Of a DNA stretch of 27,598 nt, positions 16,387 to 24,285 are shown in pieces. A model generated the notes under the pieces. That model was not told where the DNA came from, ran no database searches, and saw only the letters and a program-made list of their open reading frames with translations. Every line of letters begins with the position of its first letter. The stretch's first letter is position 1. A program made the translations under genes and the position numbers. Origin of the DNA: EX4484-217-1 sp964496035 (GTDB taxonomy: Archaea > Thermoproteota > Thermoprotei_A > EX4484-217-1). The stretch spans positions 1 to 27,598 of the forward strand of contig CAZBXI010000016.1 of assembly GCA_964496035.1 (NCBI GenBank), in the 5' to 3' direction.

Positions 16387-16611
16387 ATGCTCGGTTATGC
16401 TACAGTTTTCTTTGCTTTGGGCATGATACTAGGTACCATAAGCACCATACTAACTTGGTTTATGTATAAGAAAACTAAGGAGACATCAACATTATCGGTA
16501 TACAATGTTAAGACTAGAAAACACTTAGCGGTGTTCCTAATACCCCTAGTAATACTCATACTCTTTATAGCGTATTTTGTCTTTATCCTATATTTTATGA
16601 TAATAAGGTAA
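16387..16611 (+). CDS. Small two-helix membrane protein, start uncertain
   Basis: Unrecognised small protein, 74 residues from the ATG at 16387, with two hydrophobic helices (YATVFFALGMILGTISTILT and a second in the C-terminal third) joined by a charged loop TRKHLAVF. No ribosome site precedes this ATG. The frame stays open upstream to a stop at 16303-16305, and the extra codons read as plausible coding sequence (TDYKDIVEFTALLFDKLL). A good GAGGTG site at 16297-16302 precedes that extension, but no ATG, GTG or TTG follows it in frame. The true start may be a rare codon, or the original one was lost. It lies between the two carbamoyltransferase genes on the opposite strand; a transport or anchoring role is only a guess. 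Confidence 0.45.
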   Translation: MLGYATVFFALGMILGTISTILTWFMYKKTKETSTLSVYNVKTRKHLAVFLIPLVILILFIAYFVFILYFMIIR

Positions 16612-16636
16612 AGAAATTTATGCATTATTAATCTGT

Positions 16637-17680
16637 TTAAACTAAGCCACCCATTGTTAGCACTAACACTGCTGCTTTAGCGAAAAGATTGTTTTCTGCC
16701 TGCTCGTAAATCACCGATTTAGGAGAATCCATTACCGCGTCATCTGCTTCGAAATCTCTTAGAACAGGTAGGACATGAGTTATTATTCCCTGTTTGTCCA
16801 TTAAGTCTAGGTCTTCAACTTTAAGCCTCCAATTGCGATATTTCTTATATATTTCAAGTTCTTCTTTACCGAAAACTGTAGCTCCAAGTTCCGCTAGTTT
16901 CCTAGAACACCAATTTCTTGGAAATACTACGTGAGCTCCATGGAGTGCTTCTCTATAGTCGTTAACGAACTCTATTGATCCTCCACTTTCTTTAGCGTTT
17001 TGCCTAGCCCATTCAACATATTTTTCTGGAAGCTCAAATCCTGGTGGATGAGCTACTACAACATCCATACCGAACCTTGTAGCTATGAGCATTTCGGCAT
17101 TAATACTGCAGTATCCTCTAATTATTGGCGCATAAGCCCACATTATAACGTACTTCTTACCCTTAACATTACCTAGTTTTTCCTCTATAGTCATGATGTC
17201 TCCAAGTGCTTGAGTTGGATGCTCCTGGTCGTCGGCCATGTTAATAACTGGAACTCTTGCATGCTTAGCAAATTCTCTAATAACCTTGTGTCCTTCACCA
17301 TACTTATAATCTATTGCTTTATCTAAAATTCTAATACCTACACCGTTACCGAAAATTTCATACATTTTAGCGAGATCTTTCAGCGCTTCACCTTCCTTAA
17401 CTCTAGTCATTCTAGCTTCAACGTACTGTGCATGGCCTCCAAGCAGTGTCATTGCTGTTTCAAAAGCAGCTCTAGTTCTAGTTGATGGTGCATAGAACAA
17501 CATTATGAACGTTTTCTTCTCGAGATAGTTAGGTACCCCCTTAGGTCCCTTATAGTAATATAGTCTTTTAAGTTCTCTAGCTAGCTCAATAGCGGCTCTT
17601 AGCTCTTCTATAGTCCACTCTTGCGTAGTTATTAGGTCTTTACCAGCAAGATCTGAAATTGTAGATTTAAGGAAAACCAT
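16637..17680 (-). CDS. Knotted carbamoyltransferase 2
   Basis: Second transcarbamylase, 347 residues, clearly a paralogue of the first but quite divergent. It has the standard phosphate loop STRTR at 66-70 and HPTQ at 154-157, but the carbamoyl/amine-binding motif reads HVLP at 302-305, replacing the Cys of HCLP. WAYAPI, AHPPGFEL, a VFPRNW segment and a final AENNLFAKAAVLVL place it in the knotted AOTCase/YgeW group. The changes at HVLP and in the region 183-195 imply a different amine substrate from carbamoyltransferase 1. A GAGGTG ribosome site lies ten bases before the ATG. With carbamate kinase and a PLP lyase-like gene next door, successive removal of two carbamoyl groups from a diureido compound is an attractive but unproven role. 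Confidence 0.85.
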   Translation of the reverse strand: MVFLKSTISDLAGKDLITTQEWTIEELRAAIELARELKRLYYYKGPKGVPNYLEKKTFIMLFYAPSTRTRAAFETAMTLLGGHAQYVEARMTRVKEGEALKDLAKMYEIFGNGVGIRILDKAIDYKYGEGHKVIREFAKHARVPVINMADDQEHPTQALGDIMTIEEKLGNVKGKKYVIMWAYAPIIRGYCSINAEMLIATRFGMDVVVAHPPGFELPEKYVEWARQNAKESGGSIEFVNDYREALHGAHVVFPRNWCSRKLAELGATVFGKEELEIYKKYRNWRLKVEDLDLMDKQGIITHVLPVLRDFEADDAVMDSPKSVIYEQAENNLFAKAAVLVLTMGGLV

Positions 17681-17842
17681 TGTTCGGAAACACCTCTAAT
17701 AAATAGATAGTATTAAAAACTTTATAGGTATCGTAAGTTAGCTTGTTTGCCTTGGTATACGAGAATTCGCTGAGATATTTCAATGGCTAAGCAAAGGAGA
17801 GAAGCACATAGAAAAATGGTTTTTCATGAAGTAATGTAATCC

Positions 17843-19105
17843 TTAAGCGTAACGCTCTCTTAAAGCTCTTTCGAAATCTTCAAGTTTAGGCTCTATTTTC
17901 GGTGCATCACCACTTACTTTCTTAACTATATCGGGATCCTTTAGACCATGCCCAGTTATCAGTACCACTACAGTATCTCCTCTATCTATAATTCCTTCTT
18001 CTAGCAACTTCATGTACCCTGCTAAACTAGCTACACCCGAGGGCTCGGCAAATATTCCTTCGTACTTTGCAAGCATTTTCATAGCCTTAAGTATGAGTTC
18101 ATCACTTACCTCTTCGGCTACACCTTTTGTTTCTTGTAGCGCCTTTAAACCTCCATCATGATCCCAAGGATACGGGTCTTCAAGACCTGTAGCTATTGTT
18201 TCAGGTTTAGGCCATGGCTTTATCTTAAATGGTTCAGCTTTCTCCTTCCACGCTCTAACGAAAGGTGGATTTCCCGTAGATTGAATCGCAGCTAATCTAG
18301 GTAAGTTATCAATAAATCCTAGTTCCTTAAAGTCTCTAAACCCCTTCCAAACACTTGTAAGTAGTGCAGCAGCACCTACAGGCACCATAACCCAGTCAGG
18401 AATGTTCCAATTTAGCTGTTCAACTACTTCATACGATATTGTTTTTGGCCCCTCAATTTGATACGGGTTGAAAGGCCCGAAGCTTGGACTAGGATACCAT
18501 CCATACTTTTCATAAGTTAGCTTCATCATCTTCACCGTGGGATCTTCTTTGCCAAGTCCTTTAACTCTGAAGACTTTAGCACCGTAGAATAGTAACTGTG
18601 CAACCTTACCGTATCCTGCTTCTTCAATTACAAAAGCATATGTTTCTAGTCCCGCTTTAGCGCTATAAGCAGCCAACGCTGCTGCAGCATTACCGCTTGA
18701 AGCAGTAACTGTAACTTTATAGCCGAACTCAACAGCCATACTAACTGCAACAGACATGCCACGGTCTTTAAAGCTTCCAGTGGGATTTCTCGTTTCATCC
18801 TTCAAGTACAGGTTTTTAACCTTAAGTTCTTCGGCAAGCCTTTTCGCCCTAATTAGGGGTGTTCCTCCTTCACCTAAGGTTACTATGTTCTTATCTTCTC
18901 TCACAGGCATTAACTCCCTATACCGCCACATGTAAAACCTTCTTCCCTTAAGAATATGCTTTGAAAACACTTCCTTTACTTTCTCATAATCATAATATAT
19001 GTCTAACCTACCTAAGTCCTTGTTTTCGCAAACAATAGGTTTCTGATCTAAGTAGTAGACTTTACCACATCTGCTGCATTTCAAGTATTTAACGTAGGAG
19101 ACCAT
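17843..19105 (-). CDS. Threonine synthase-family PLP enzyme
   Basis: Fold-type-II PLP enzyme of 420 residues. The PLP lysine is in TGSFKDRGMSV, the substrate/cofactor loop in ASSGNAAAALAAYSAKAGL, and the C-terminus has EPSGVASLAGY and LITGHGLKDPD, as in threonine synthases. An N-terminal zinc-ribbon remnant has C10, C13 and C26 but lacks the fourth Cys. The loop that holds the PLP phosphate reads VPVGAAALLTS instead of a glycine-rich VPVGxGGN. No homoserine kinase or other threonine-pathway gene is present. Next to carbamoyltransferases and carbamate kinase it occupies the place of YgeX (2,3-diaminopropionate ammonia-lyase) in bacterial clusters, so a lyase role is possible. Threonine synthase remains the default assignment. 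It is divergent from the carbamate kinase gene. Confidence 0.8.
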   Translation of the reverse strand: MVSYVKYLKCSRCGKVYYLDQKPIVCENKDLGRLDIYYDYEKVKEVFSKHILKGRRFYMWRYRELMPVREDKNIVTLGEGGTPLIRAKRLAEELKVKNLYLKDETRNPTGSFKDRGMSVAVSMAVEFGYKVTVTASSGNAAAALAAYSAKAGLETYAFVIEEAGYGKVAQLLFYGAKVFRVKGLGKEDPTVKMMKLTYEKYGWYPSPSFGPFNPYQIEGPKTISYEVVEQLNWNIPDWVMVPVGAAALLTSVWKGFRDFKELGFIDNLPRLAAIQSTGNPPFVRAWKEKAEPFKIKPWPKPETIATGLEDPYPWDHDGGLKALQETKGVAEEVSDELILKAMKMLAKYEGIFAEPSGVASLAGYMKLLEEGIIDRGDTVVVLITGHGLKDPDIVKKVSGDAPKIEPKLEDFERALRERYA

Positions 19106-19276
19106 ATTTTACCCCAATATAGTAAACAAGTTGATGCTTATTATAATTGTTTTTAAAGGAATAATTAAACATAGAGTGGGAGGAACTTAGTTGGATATTT
19201 TGCTGCATATTTAAATGAACACTTATATACATCTTTATTGAAACTATTCATACAAATTCTTAGAGGATATAAAACC

Positions 19277-20227
19277 ATGAGTGAGAATAGGGGTTTAGTT
19301 ACAATAGCTTTAGGAGGTAATGCCTTCCTTCAGAAGGGTCAAAAGGGAACAGTTGAGGAACAGTGGGATAATGTTGTTAAAGCTATGAAGCAAGTAGCTG
19401 ACATTATAGAAAAAGGTTATAGGGTGATTTTAACCCACGGTAATGGACCTCAAGTAGGTAATATTTTGGAGTGGATGGATGCTTTAAGGGAGAAAATACC
19501 GCCATTAACAATGGATTTTGCTAATGCAATGACTCAGGGATGGATAGGTTACATGATTCAGCAAGCACTAACAAATGAGCTTAGAAGAAGAGGTATAAAT
19601 AAACATGTAGTTACCGTAGTAAACCGCATTCTCGTAAGAAAGGATGACCCGGCATTCCAAAATCCAACAAAATACGTTGGACCATATTACGATGAAGAAA
19701 CTGCTAAGAGAATTGCTAAGGAGAAAGGATGGGCTATGAAACCCGATCCCAGAGGTGGATGGAGAAGAGTAGTTCCATCACCTGACCCCGTAGGTAATGT
19801 AGAAATAGAAGCAATAAGAACTTTGCTTAGAAATGGATTCATAGTAGTAGCTTCAGGTGGTGGAGGGATACCGGTAATTAAGGAGAACGAAGAAATTAAG
19901 GGTGTTGAAGCAGTTATTGACAAAGACCTTGCAGGTGAAAGACTAGCTTCACTTGTTGGAGCAGACTACTTCGTAATAGTAACTGATGTTGAAGGAGTTT
20001 ATCTGCGCTTTAGAACTCCACAGCAAAAACTTTTGAGAAAATTAACTGTTAGTGAAGCAGAAAAACTATACAAAGAAGGCCACTTCCCGCCTGGAAGCAT
20101 GGGTCCCAAAGTGTTAGCGGCAATAAGGTTCATAAAGAATGGAGGAAAGAGAGCAGCAATAGGCCACCTATACAAAGCATTAGATACTTTAGAGGGAAGA
20201 GCAGGAACAACCATAGTTCCCGATTAG
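19277..20227 (+). CDS. arcC: Carbamate kinase
   Basis: Carbamate kinase of the amino acid kinase fold; in catabolism it converts carbamoyl phosphate and ADP to carbamate and ATP. Marks are IALGGNAFLQKGQKG near the N-terminus, THGNGPQVGN, the GGGGIPV loop, VIDKDLAGERLASLVGADY with the catalytic Lys/Asp, VTDVEGVY, and PPGSMGPKVLAAIRF near the C-terminus. The length, 316 residues, is normal. I chose ATG 19277 because GAGG lies about ten bases before it and the family begins close to this point; an in-frame ATG at 19238 is nearer to the TATA-like elements (CATATTTAAATG about 19206-19217 and CTTATATAC about 19222-19230) and would add 13 unconserved residues. It is the expected energy-yielding partner of the two carbamoyltransferases. 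Confidence 0.93.
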   Translation: MSENRGLVTIALGGNAFLQKGQKGTVEEQWDNVVKAMKQVADIIEKGYRVILTHGNGPQVGNILEWMDALREKIPPLTMDFANAMTQGWIGYMIQQALTNELRRRGINKHVVTVVNRILVRKDDPAFQNPTKYVGPYYDEETAKRIAKEKGWAMKPDPRGGWRRVVPSPDPVGNVEIEAIRTLLRNGFIVVASGGGGIPVIKENEEIKGVEAVIDKDLAGERLASLVGADYFVIVTDVEGVYLRFRTPQQKLLRKLTVSEAEKLYKEGHFPPGSMGPKVLAAIRFIKNGGKRAAIGHLYKALDTLEGRAGTTIVPD

Positions 20228-20340
20228 TTATTCTTTTTAACTATTTTAAAATAAAAATGTTTAAACAAATTTTAACTTTAAATACTCAATTACAAAAACT
20301 ACTAGGAAATCAAAATACTGCATTTTTATGAGATTGTTGG

Positions 20341-20365
20341 AAAGATTTTTATAGACGCATATGAG
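20341..20365 (+). promoter_or_regulatory. Promoter of the nucleoside-importer operon with CATATG element
   Basis: TATA-type sequence AAAGATTTTTATAG (20341-20354) followed directly by CGCATATGAG (20356-20365). The same arrangement, with the ten-base element in reverse complement, precedes the BMP binding protein gene at 24218-24240. Transcription should start near 20374, about 40 bases before the TTG start at 20416. Confidence 0.55.
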
Positions 20366-20415
20366 ACTTTTCTATAGTCCTACTGCGTTTTGACTAGTGT
20401 CTTGGGTGTTTTTTA

Positions 20416-21996
20416 TTGAGCAAAGAGAAACCACTGGCTGTGTTGATGAAGGGAATTACTAAGAGGTTTCCCGGTGTTGTTGCTTTAGATAACGTAACCT
20501 TCGAGGTAAAGCAAGGCGAAATTCATGGTCTTCTTGGAGAAAATGGTGCTGGAAAAACAACGCTAATGAACATACTTTACGGCGTATATAGAGCTGATGA
20601 AGGAGAAATATACATTAACGGCAAAAAAGTATCCATAAAATCGCCTAAAGACGCTATAAAGCTCGGAATAGGTATGGTTCCCCAGCATTTTAAACTTGTT
20701 ATGGCACATTCTGTTGTTGAGAATGTTATTTTAGGGTTAAAGGAGTTCGGATTAGTACTTAATCTTAAGGAGGCTTCTAAGAAAATTAAGGAATTAGCTG
20801 AACGATACGGTTTCAGAATAGATCCAAAAGCTAAAATATGGCAACTATCTATGGGTGAAAGACAGTATGTTGAGCTTCTCAAAGCGCTGATAAGAAACGC
20901 GAATATACTTATTCTCGACGAACCTACAACAGTTCTTACACCTCAAGAAACAAGAGAACTATTTAAAACGCTCAAGAGAATGAAGGAAGAAGGGAAATCA
21001 ATAATATTCATAACCCATAAGCTCGAAGAAGCATTAACAGTTTGCGATAGAATAACCGTTCTTAGAAGAGGCCATGTTATAGGAACAGTTACTCCTCAGG
21101 AAGTTGCAGAAGCAGACCTAGCTAAGATGATGGTTGGTAGGGAAGTTCTTTTCAGAATTAAGAGAGAACCTCGAAAAGTTATTGTTGAAACCCCAATACT
21201 TAAAGTTGAAAACCTAAATGTTTTAAGTGATAAAGGAGTGTTAGCTGTTAAAAATGTTTCATTCGAAGTTTTCCCAGGTGAAATCTTCGGTATAGCTGGT
21301 ATTGCAGGTAGTGGTCAGGAAGAATTAGCAGAAGCAATAGCAGGTTTGAGAAAACCCTTGAGTGGTAAAATAATAATTGAAGGTCAAGATGTTACAGGAG
21401 CACCGCCAAAGAAGATTTTCGAACTAGGTGTAGCATATATCCCTGAAGATAGAATAGGTGTTGGAATACTGCCCAATTTAACAGTTTGGGAAAATATTAT
21501 TCTAAGACACCATAGATATGCACCTATAGCTAAGAATAGGTTTCTCCTAAACTTTAAGAGTATTTATGACTTCGTTAATAAGAGAATTAAGGAGCTTAAC
21601 GTAATGACTTCAAGCATTTTTGCACCTGCAAGAACACTTTCTGGAGGTAACATTCAAAGACTAATTTTAGCAAGAGAGCTTGCTGAAAATCCGCAAAGAA
21701 AAACGAAACTCATAGTTGCGGTTTATCCGACAAGAGGTCTTGATGTTGGAGCAACAGAGTATGTTAGAAAAGTGCTTTTACAGCAAAGAGATAAAGGTGT
21801 GGCAGTTCTTCTCATTTCTGAAGACCTTGAAGAAATACTTATGCTTAGCGATAGGATAGCAGTAATCCACAATGGAGAAATTATGGGTATAGTTTCAGCT
21901 GAAGAAGCAAATATTGAAGAAATAGGGTTAATGATGGGTGGAGCTCTAAGAAAAACTCCTCAAAAAGTTCAGGAAGAAAAACCTAAGTCCTCTTAA
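20416..21996 (+). CDS. Nucleoside-type ABC importer ATPase (double NBD)
   Basis: ATPase of 526 residues made of two fused nucleotide-binding domains, as in the RbsA/NupA-YufO group that drives ribose and nucleoside importers. The first domain has a full Walker A (GENGAGKTT near 41-49), signature LSMGERQ, Walker B ILILDEP and TTVLTPQE. The second has the usual degenerate Walker A of this family, GIAGSGQEE instead of GKST, with a good signature LSGGNIQ and PTRGLDVGA. The start is TTG at 20416 with no strong ribosome site; the promoter with the CATATG element lies about 50 bases upstream. It is followed after 14 bases by two permeases of the nucleoside type. Confidence 0.9.
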   Translation: MSKEKPLAVLMKGITKRFPGVVALDNVTFEVKQGEIHGLLGENGAGKTTLMNILYGVYRADEGEIYINGKKVSIKSPKDAIKLGIGMVPQHFKLVMAHSVVENVILGLKEFGLVLNLKEASKKIKELAERYGFRIDPKAKIWQLSMGERQYVELLKALIRNANILILDEPTTVLTPQETRELFKTLKRMKEEGKSIIFITHKLEEALTVCDRITVLRRGHVIGTVTPQEVAEADLAKMMVGREVLFRIKREPRKVIVETPILKVENLNVLSDKGVLAVKNVSFEVFPGEIFGIAGIAGSGQEELAEAIAGLRKPLSGKIIIEGQDVTGAPPKKIFELGVAYIPEDRIGVGILPNLTVWENIILRHHRYAPIAKNRFLLNFKSIYDFVNKRIKELNVMTSSIFAPARTLSGGNIQRLILARELAENPQRKTKLIVAVYPTRGLDVGATEYVRKVLLQQRDKGVAVLLISEDLEEILMLSDRIAVIHNGEIMGIVSAEEANIEEIGLMMGGALRKTPQKVQEEKPKSS

Positions 21997-22010
21997 AAGG
22001 TGGAAGAGTT

Positions 22011-23171
22011 ATGGCATTTAGAATTCCCGGTACAAGATATGCTATAAAAGTTGAGAAAAGACTTTTCGTTAGAAGAGAAATACCGGCAATAGTCTCCATA
22101 GTTTCAGCTATAGCGGGCATACTTCTAGGAGGACTAATATTCATAGCTGTTGGAATATCACCTGTAGAAGTATATTCTAGGATAGCTAGGATAGCTACAA
22201 GCCCAACAGCCCTTATGGGTGCTATCGAAATAGCTTTACCAATAATGTTTACCTCAATGGCATTGGTTCTACCTTTCAGAATGGCTTTCTACAATATTGG
22301 CGGTGAAGGACAGTTTGAGCTAGGAGCAATAGCAGCAATGATACCAATAATACTATACTGGAGCGGTGTAGACATGCCAATACCTCTATACCTACCAATA
22401 ATGTTTCTCTTAGCATTTATAGCTGGAGGATTATGGGGTCTCCTACCAGCGTTTTTAAGAGCTAAGTGGAAGGTAAATGAAATACTAGTAACCCTTATGA
22501 TGAACACTATTTCGCTACAAATAATATGGTGGCTAACAACACCCGGTGGACCATGGAACGAAGCAAACCCTGTGTTCAAAGAAAGATACCTAGCCTACTT
22601 AAAAAAGCTTGGAGTTCATCTAATACCAGGGTTTAAAGGAACACCAGTAGTCCCCGAGTTTGCAAGGCTACCTAGAATACCAGGTACTTTAGTTAATGTA
22701 GGAGTTGTTATTGCTGTAATTATAGCCATAATACTGTATTATGTATCTACAAGAACTATCCTAGGATACGAGGTAAGAGTTGTTGGAGACAGCGAGCGCG
22801 GAGCATTATATGGTGGAATAAATTACCTCAAATTAGTCTTAATAGTCATGTTTATAAGTGGTGGCTTAGCAGGTCTAGGCGGATTTGTAGGCATCACAGC
22901 ATTCTTACCTAAACTTTCACCTGAAATAGGTATTGCAGGGTACGGATATTCCGGAATTATTGTGGCATGGCTTGCAAGACTAAACCCCATAGCCTGCCTT
23001 TTGGTCTCATTTTTCTTCGGTATATTAACTAAGTCCGCTGATCTTTTACAGCAGGAGCTGAAAATTTCAAGGTTCATAGCTGTAGGCTTTGAGGGATTAA
23101 TATTCATACTTTTAGTTTTAGGTGATTTCTTTGTTCATTACAGGGTGAGAATAATTAAGCTTAGAAGGTGA
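22011..23171 (+). CDS. Nucleoside-type ABC importer permease 1
   Basis: Integral membrane permease of the RbsC/YufP (NupB/BmpC-like) family, 386 residues with about ten hydrophobic segments. After a basic cytosolic N-terminus, family segments include LVLPFRMAFYNIGGEGQFEL (about residues 85-104), the conserved KWKVNEILVTLMMNTISL and the coupling-type loop GYEVRVVGDSERGALYGGIN. The GEGQ segment is characteristic of nucleoside rather than sugar permeases. A ribosome site AGGTGGAAGAG precedes the ATG. It works with the second permease and the double ATPase to import nucleosides or related purine compounds. Confidence 0.88.
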   Translation: MAFRIPGTRYAIKVEKRLFVRREIPAIVSIVSAIAGILLGGLIFIAVGISPVEVYSRIARIATSPTALMGAIEIALPIMFTSMALVLPFRMAFYNIGGEGQFELGAIAAMIPIILYWSGVDMPIPLYLPIMFLLAFIAGGLWGLLPAFLRAKWKVNEILVTLMMNTISLQIIWWLTTPGGPWNEANPVFKERYLAYLKKLGVHLIPGFKGTPVVPEFARLPRIPGTLVNVGVVIAVIIAIILYYVSTRTILGYEVRVVGDSERGALYGGINYLKLVLIVMFISGGLAGLGGFVGITAFLPKLSPEIGIAGYGYSGIIVAWLARLNPIACLLVSFFFGILTKSADLLQQELKISRFIAVGFEGLIFILLVLGDFFVHYRVRIIKLRR

Positions 23172-23176
23172 AGGTC

Positions 23177-24136
23177 GTGGCCGAACTTACTATGATAAAC
23201 CAGTTTTTGATAGGAGCATTAACTGTTGGGACAATATATCTTATAGCAACATTAGGTGAAATATTAGCTGAGCGCTCAGGAGTAGTTAATTTAGGCTTAG
23301 AAGGGCTAATGGAGGTTGGTGCAACAGCAGGAATTATTGTAGCAATTTTTACTGAGAACCCATGGCTAGGATTTATTACGGCATTTGTTATTGCTGCAGC
23401 ACTCTCAGCCATACATGCCTTTGCTTGTGTAACGTTAAAGTTAAATCAATTCGCTAGTGGACTAGCCCTCTACATTTTCGGGTTAGGTATAGGAATTACA
23501 TTTAGAGGATACGCTAGAGACGTAATGTTAAGTCCTAAGGAGTTAATGAAGATACCTAGGATAAGACTTTATCCAATAAAAATACCTGTGATAAGTGACA
23601 TACCATTACTCGGTGCTTTATTTAGCTTAAACATAATGGCCTATGTAGCATTTGTCCTGGGAATACTGCTTTGGTTCATACTTTTCAGAACAAGAATAGG
23701 ATTAAACATTAGATCCGTAGGTGAAAATCCAGCAGCAGCAGATGCTGCTGGAATTAATGTTTTTAGAGTAAGATATTTAGCTGTAGTTATCGGTGGAGGT
23801 TTAGCTGGAGTTTCAGGAGCATACCTTATGCTCGCACACACGCCTCAGATCATGGGTGCTCCAATAATACTTGGAAGAGGGTGGATAGCAATAGCACTTG
23901 TTATTTTTGCTTTCTGGAATCCTCTAAGAGCGCTTCTAGGAGCATATTTGTTCGGAGGTCTTGAGGTTGCATATTTCTGGCTTCAGGGAATTGAAGTATT
24001 TAAGGGTGTAATACCGTTACTTAGAGCAGTACCGCATATTACAGCCATAATATTGTTAACAATAATGTCTATTGAAGCTCTTAGGAGAAGAATAGGTGCA
24101 CCAGAAGCCCTAGGTAAACCGTATTCAAGAGAGTAA
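23177..24136 (+). CDS. Nucleoside-type ABC importer permease 2
   Basis: Second permease, YufQ/NupC-like, 319 residues with about eight to nine membrane segments. Typical features are TVGTIYLIATLGEILAERSG then VVNLGLEGLMEVGA near the N-terminus, and the coupling loop TRIGLNIRSVGENPAAADAA near 170-190, matching the loop of the first permease. I chose GTG at 23177 because AGGTGA lies five bases before it; GTG at 23168 would sit inside this ribosome site. It overlaps or abuts the end of the first permease, so both are co-translated. The binding protein gene follows with its own promoter. Confidence 0.88.
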   Translation: MAELTMINQFLIGALTVGTIYLIATLGEILAERSGVVNLGLEGLMEVGATAGIIVAIFTENPWLGFITAFVIAAALSAIHAFACVTLKLNQFASGLALYIFGLGIGITFRGYARDVMLSPKELMKIPRIRLYPIKIPVISDIPLLGALFSLNIMAYVAFVLGILLWFILFRTRIGLNIRSVGENPAAADAAGINVFRVRYLAVVIGGGLAGVSGAYLMLAHTPQIMGAPIILGRGWIAIALVIFAFWNPLRALLGAYLFGGLEVAYFWLQGIEVFKGVIPLLRAVPHITAIILLTIMSIEALRRRIGAPEALGKPYSRE

Positions 24137-24217
24137 GTTATTTTTATACAGCTAATTTAAAAGTCATTGGTAACTATAAGGTGTTGCTGCCCAGAAATTT
24201 GCAATAGACTTTTTTGT

Positions 24218-24240
24218 AAAGATTTATAAGCTCATATGCG
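24218..24240 (+). promoter_or_regulatory. Promoter of the BMP binding protein with CATATG element
   Basis: TATA-type sequence AAAGATTTATAAG (24218-24230) followed by CTCATATGCG (24231-24240), the exact reverse complement of the element in the promoter at 20356-20365. Transcription is predicted near 24250, which lies just after the ATG at 24247 and supports the ATG at 24286 as the true start. Confidence 0.55.
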
Positions 24241-24285
24241 TAGTTTATGTTAGAAACATTAGCTTCTAAATTGGGTGTTCTACCC

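Noticed and set aside
23729..23751. CAG-rich hairpin-like sequence in permease 2
   Set aside because: The repeat is explained by consecutive Ala codons in the conserved coupling loop; it is inside a coding region and not tandemly expanded.
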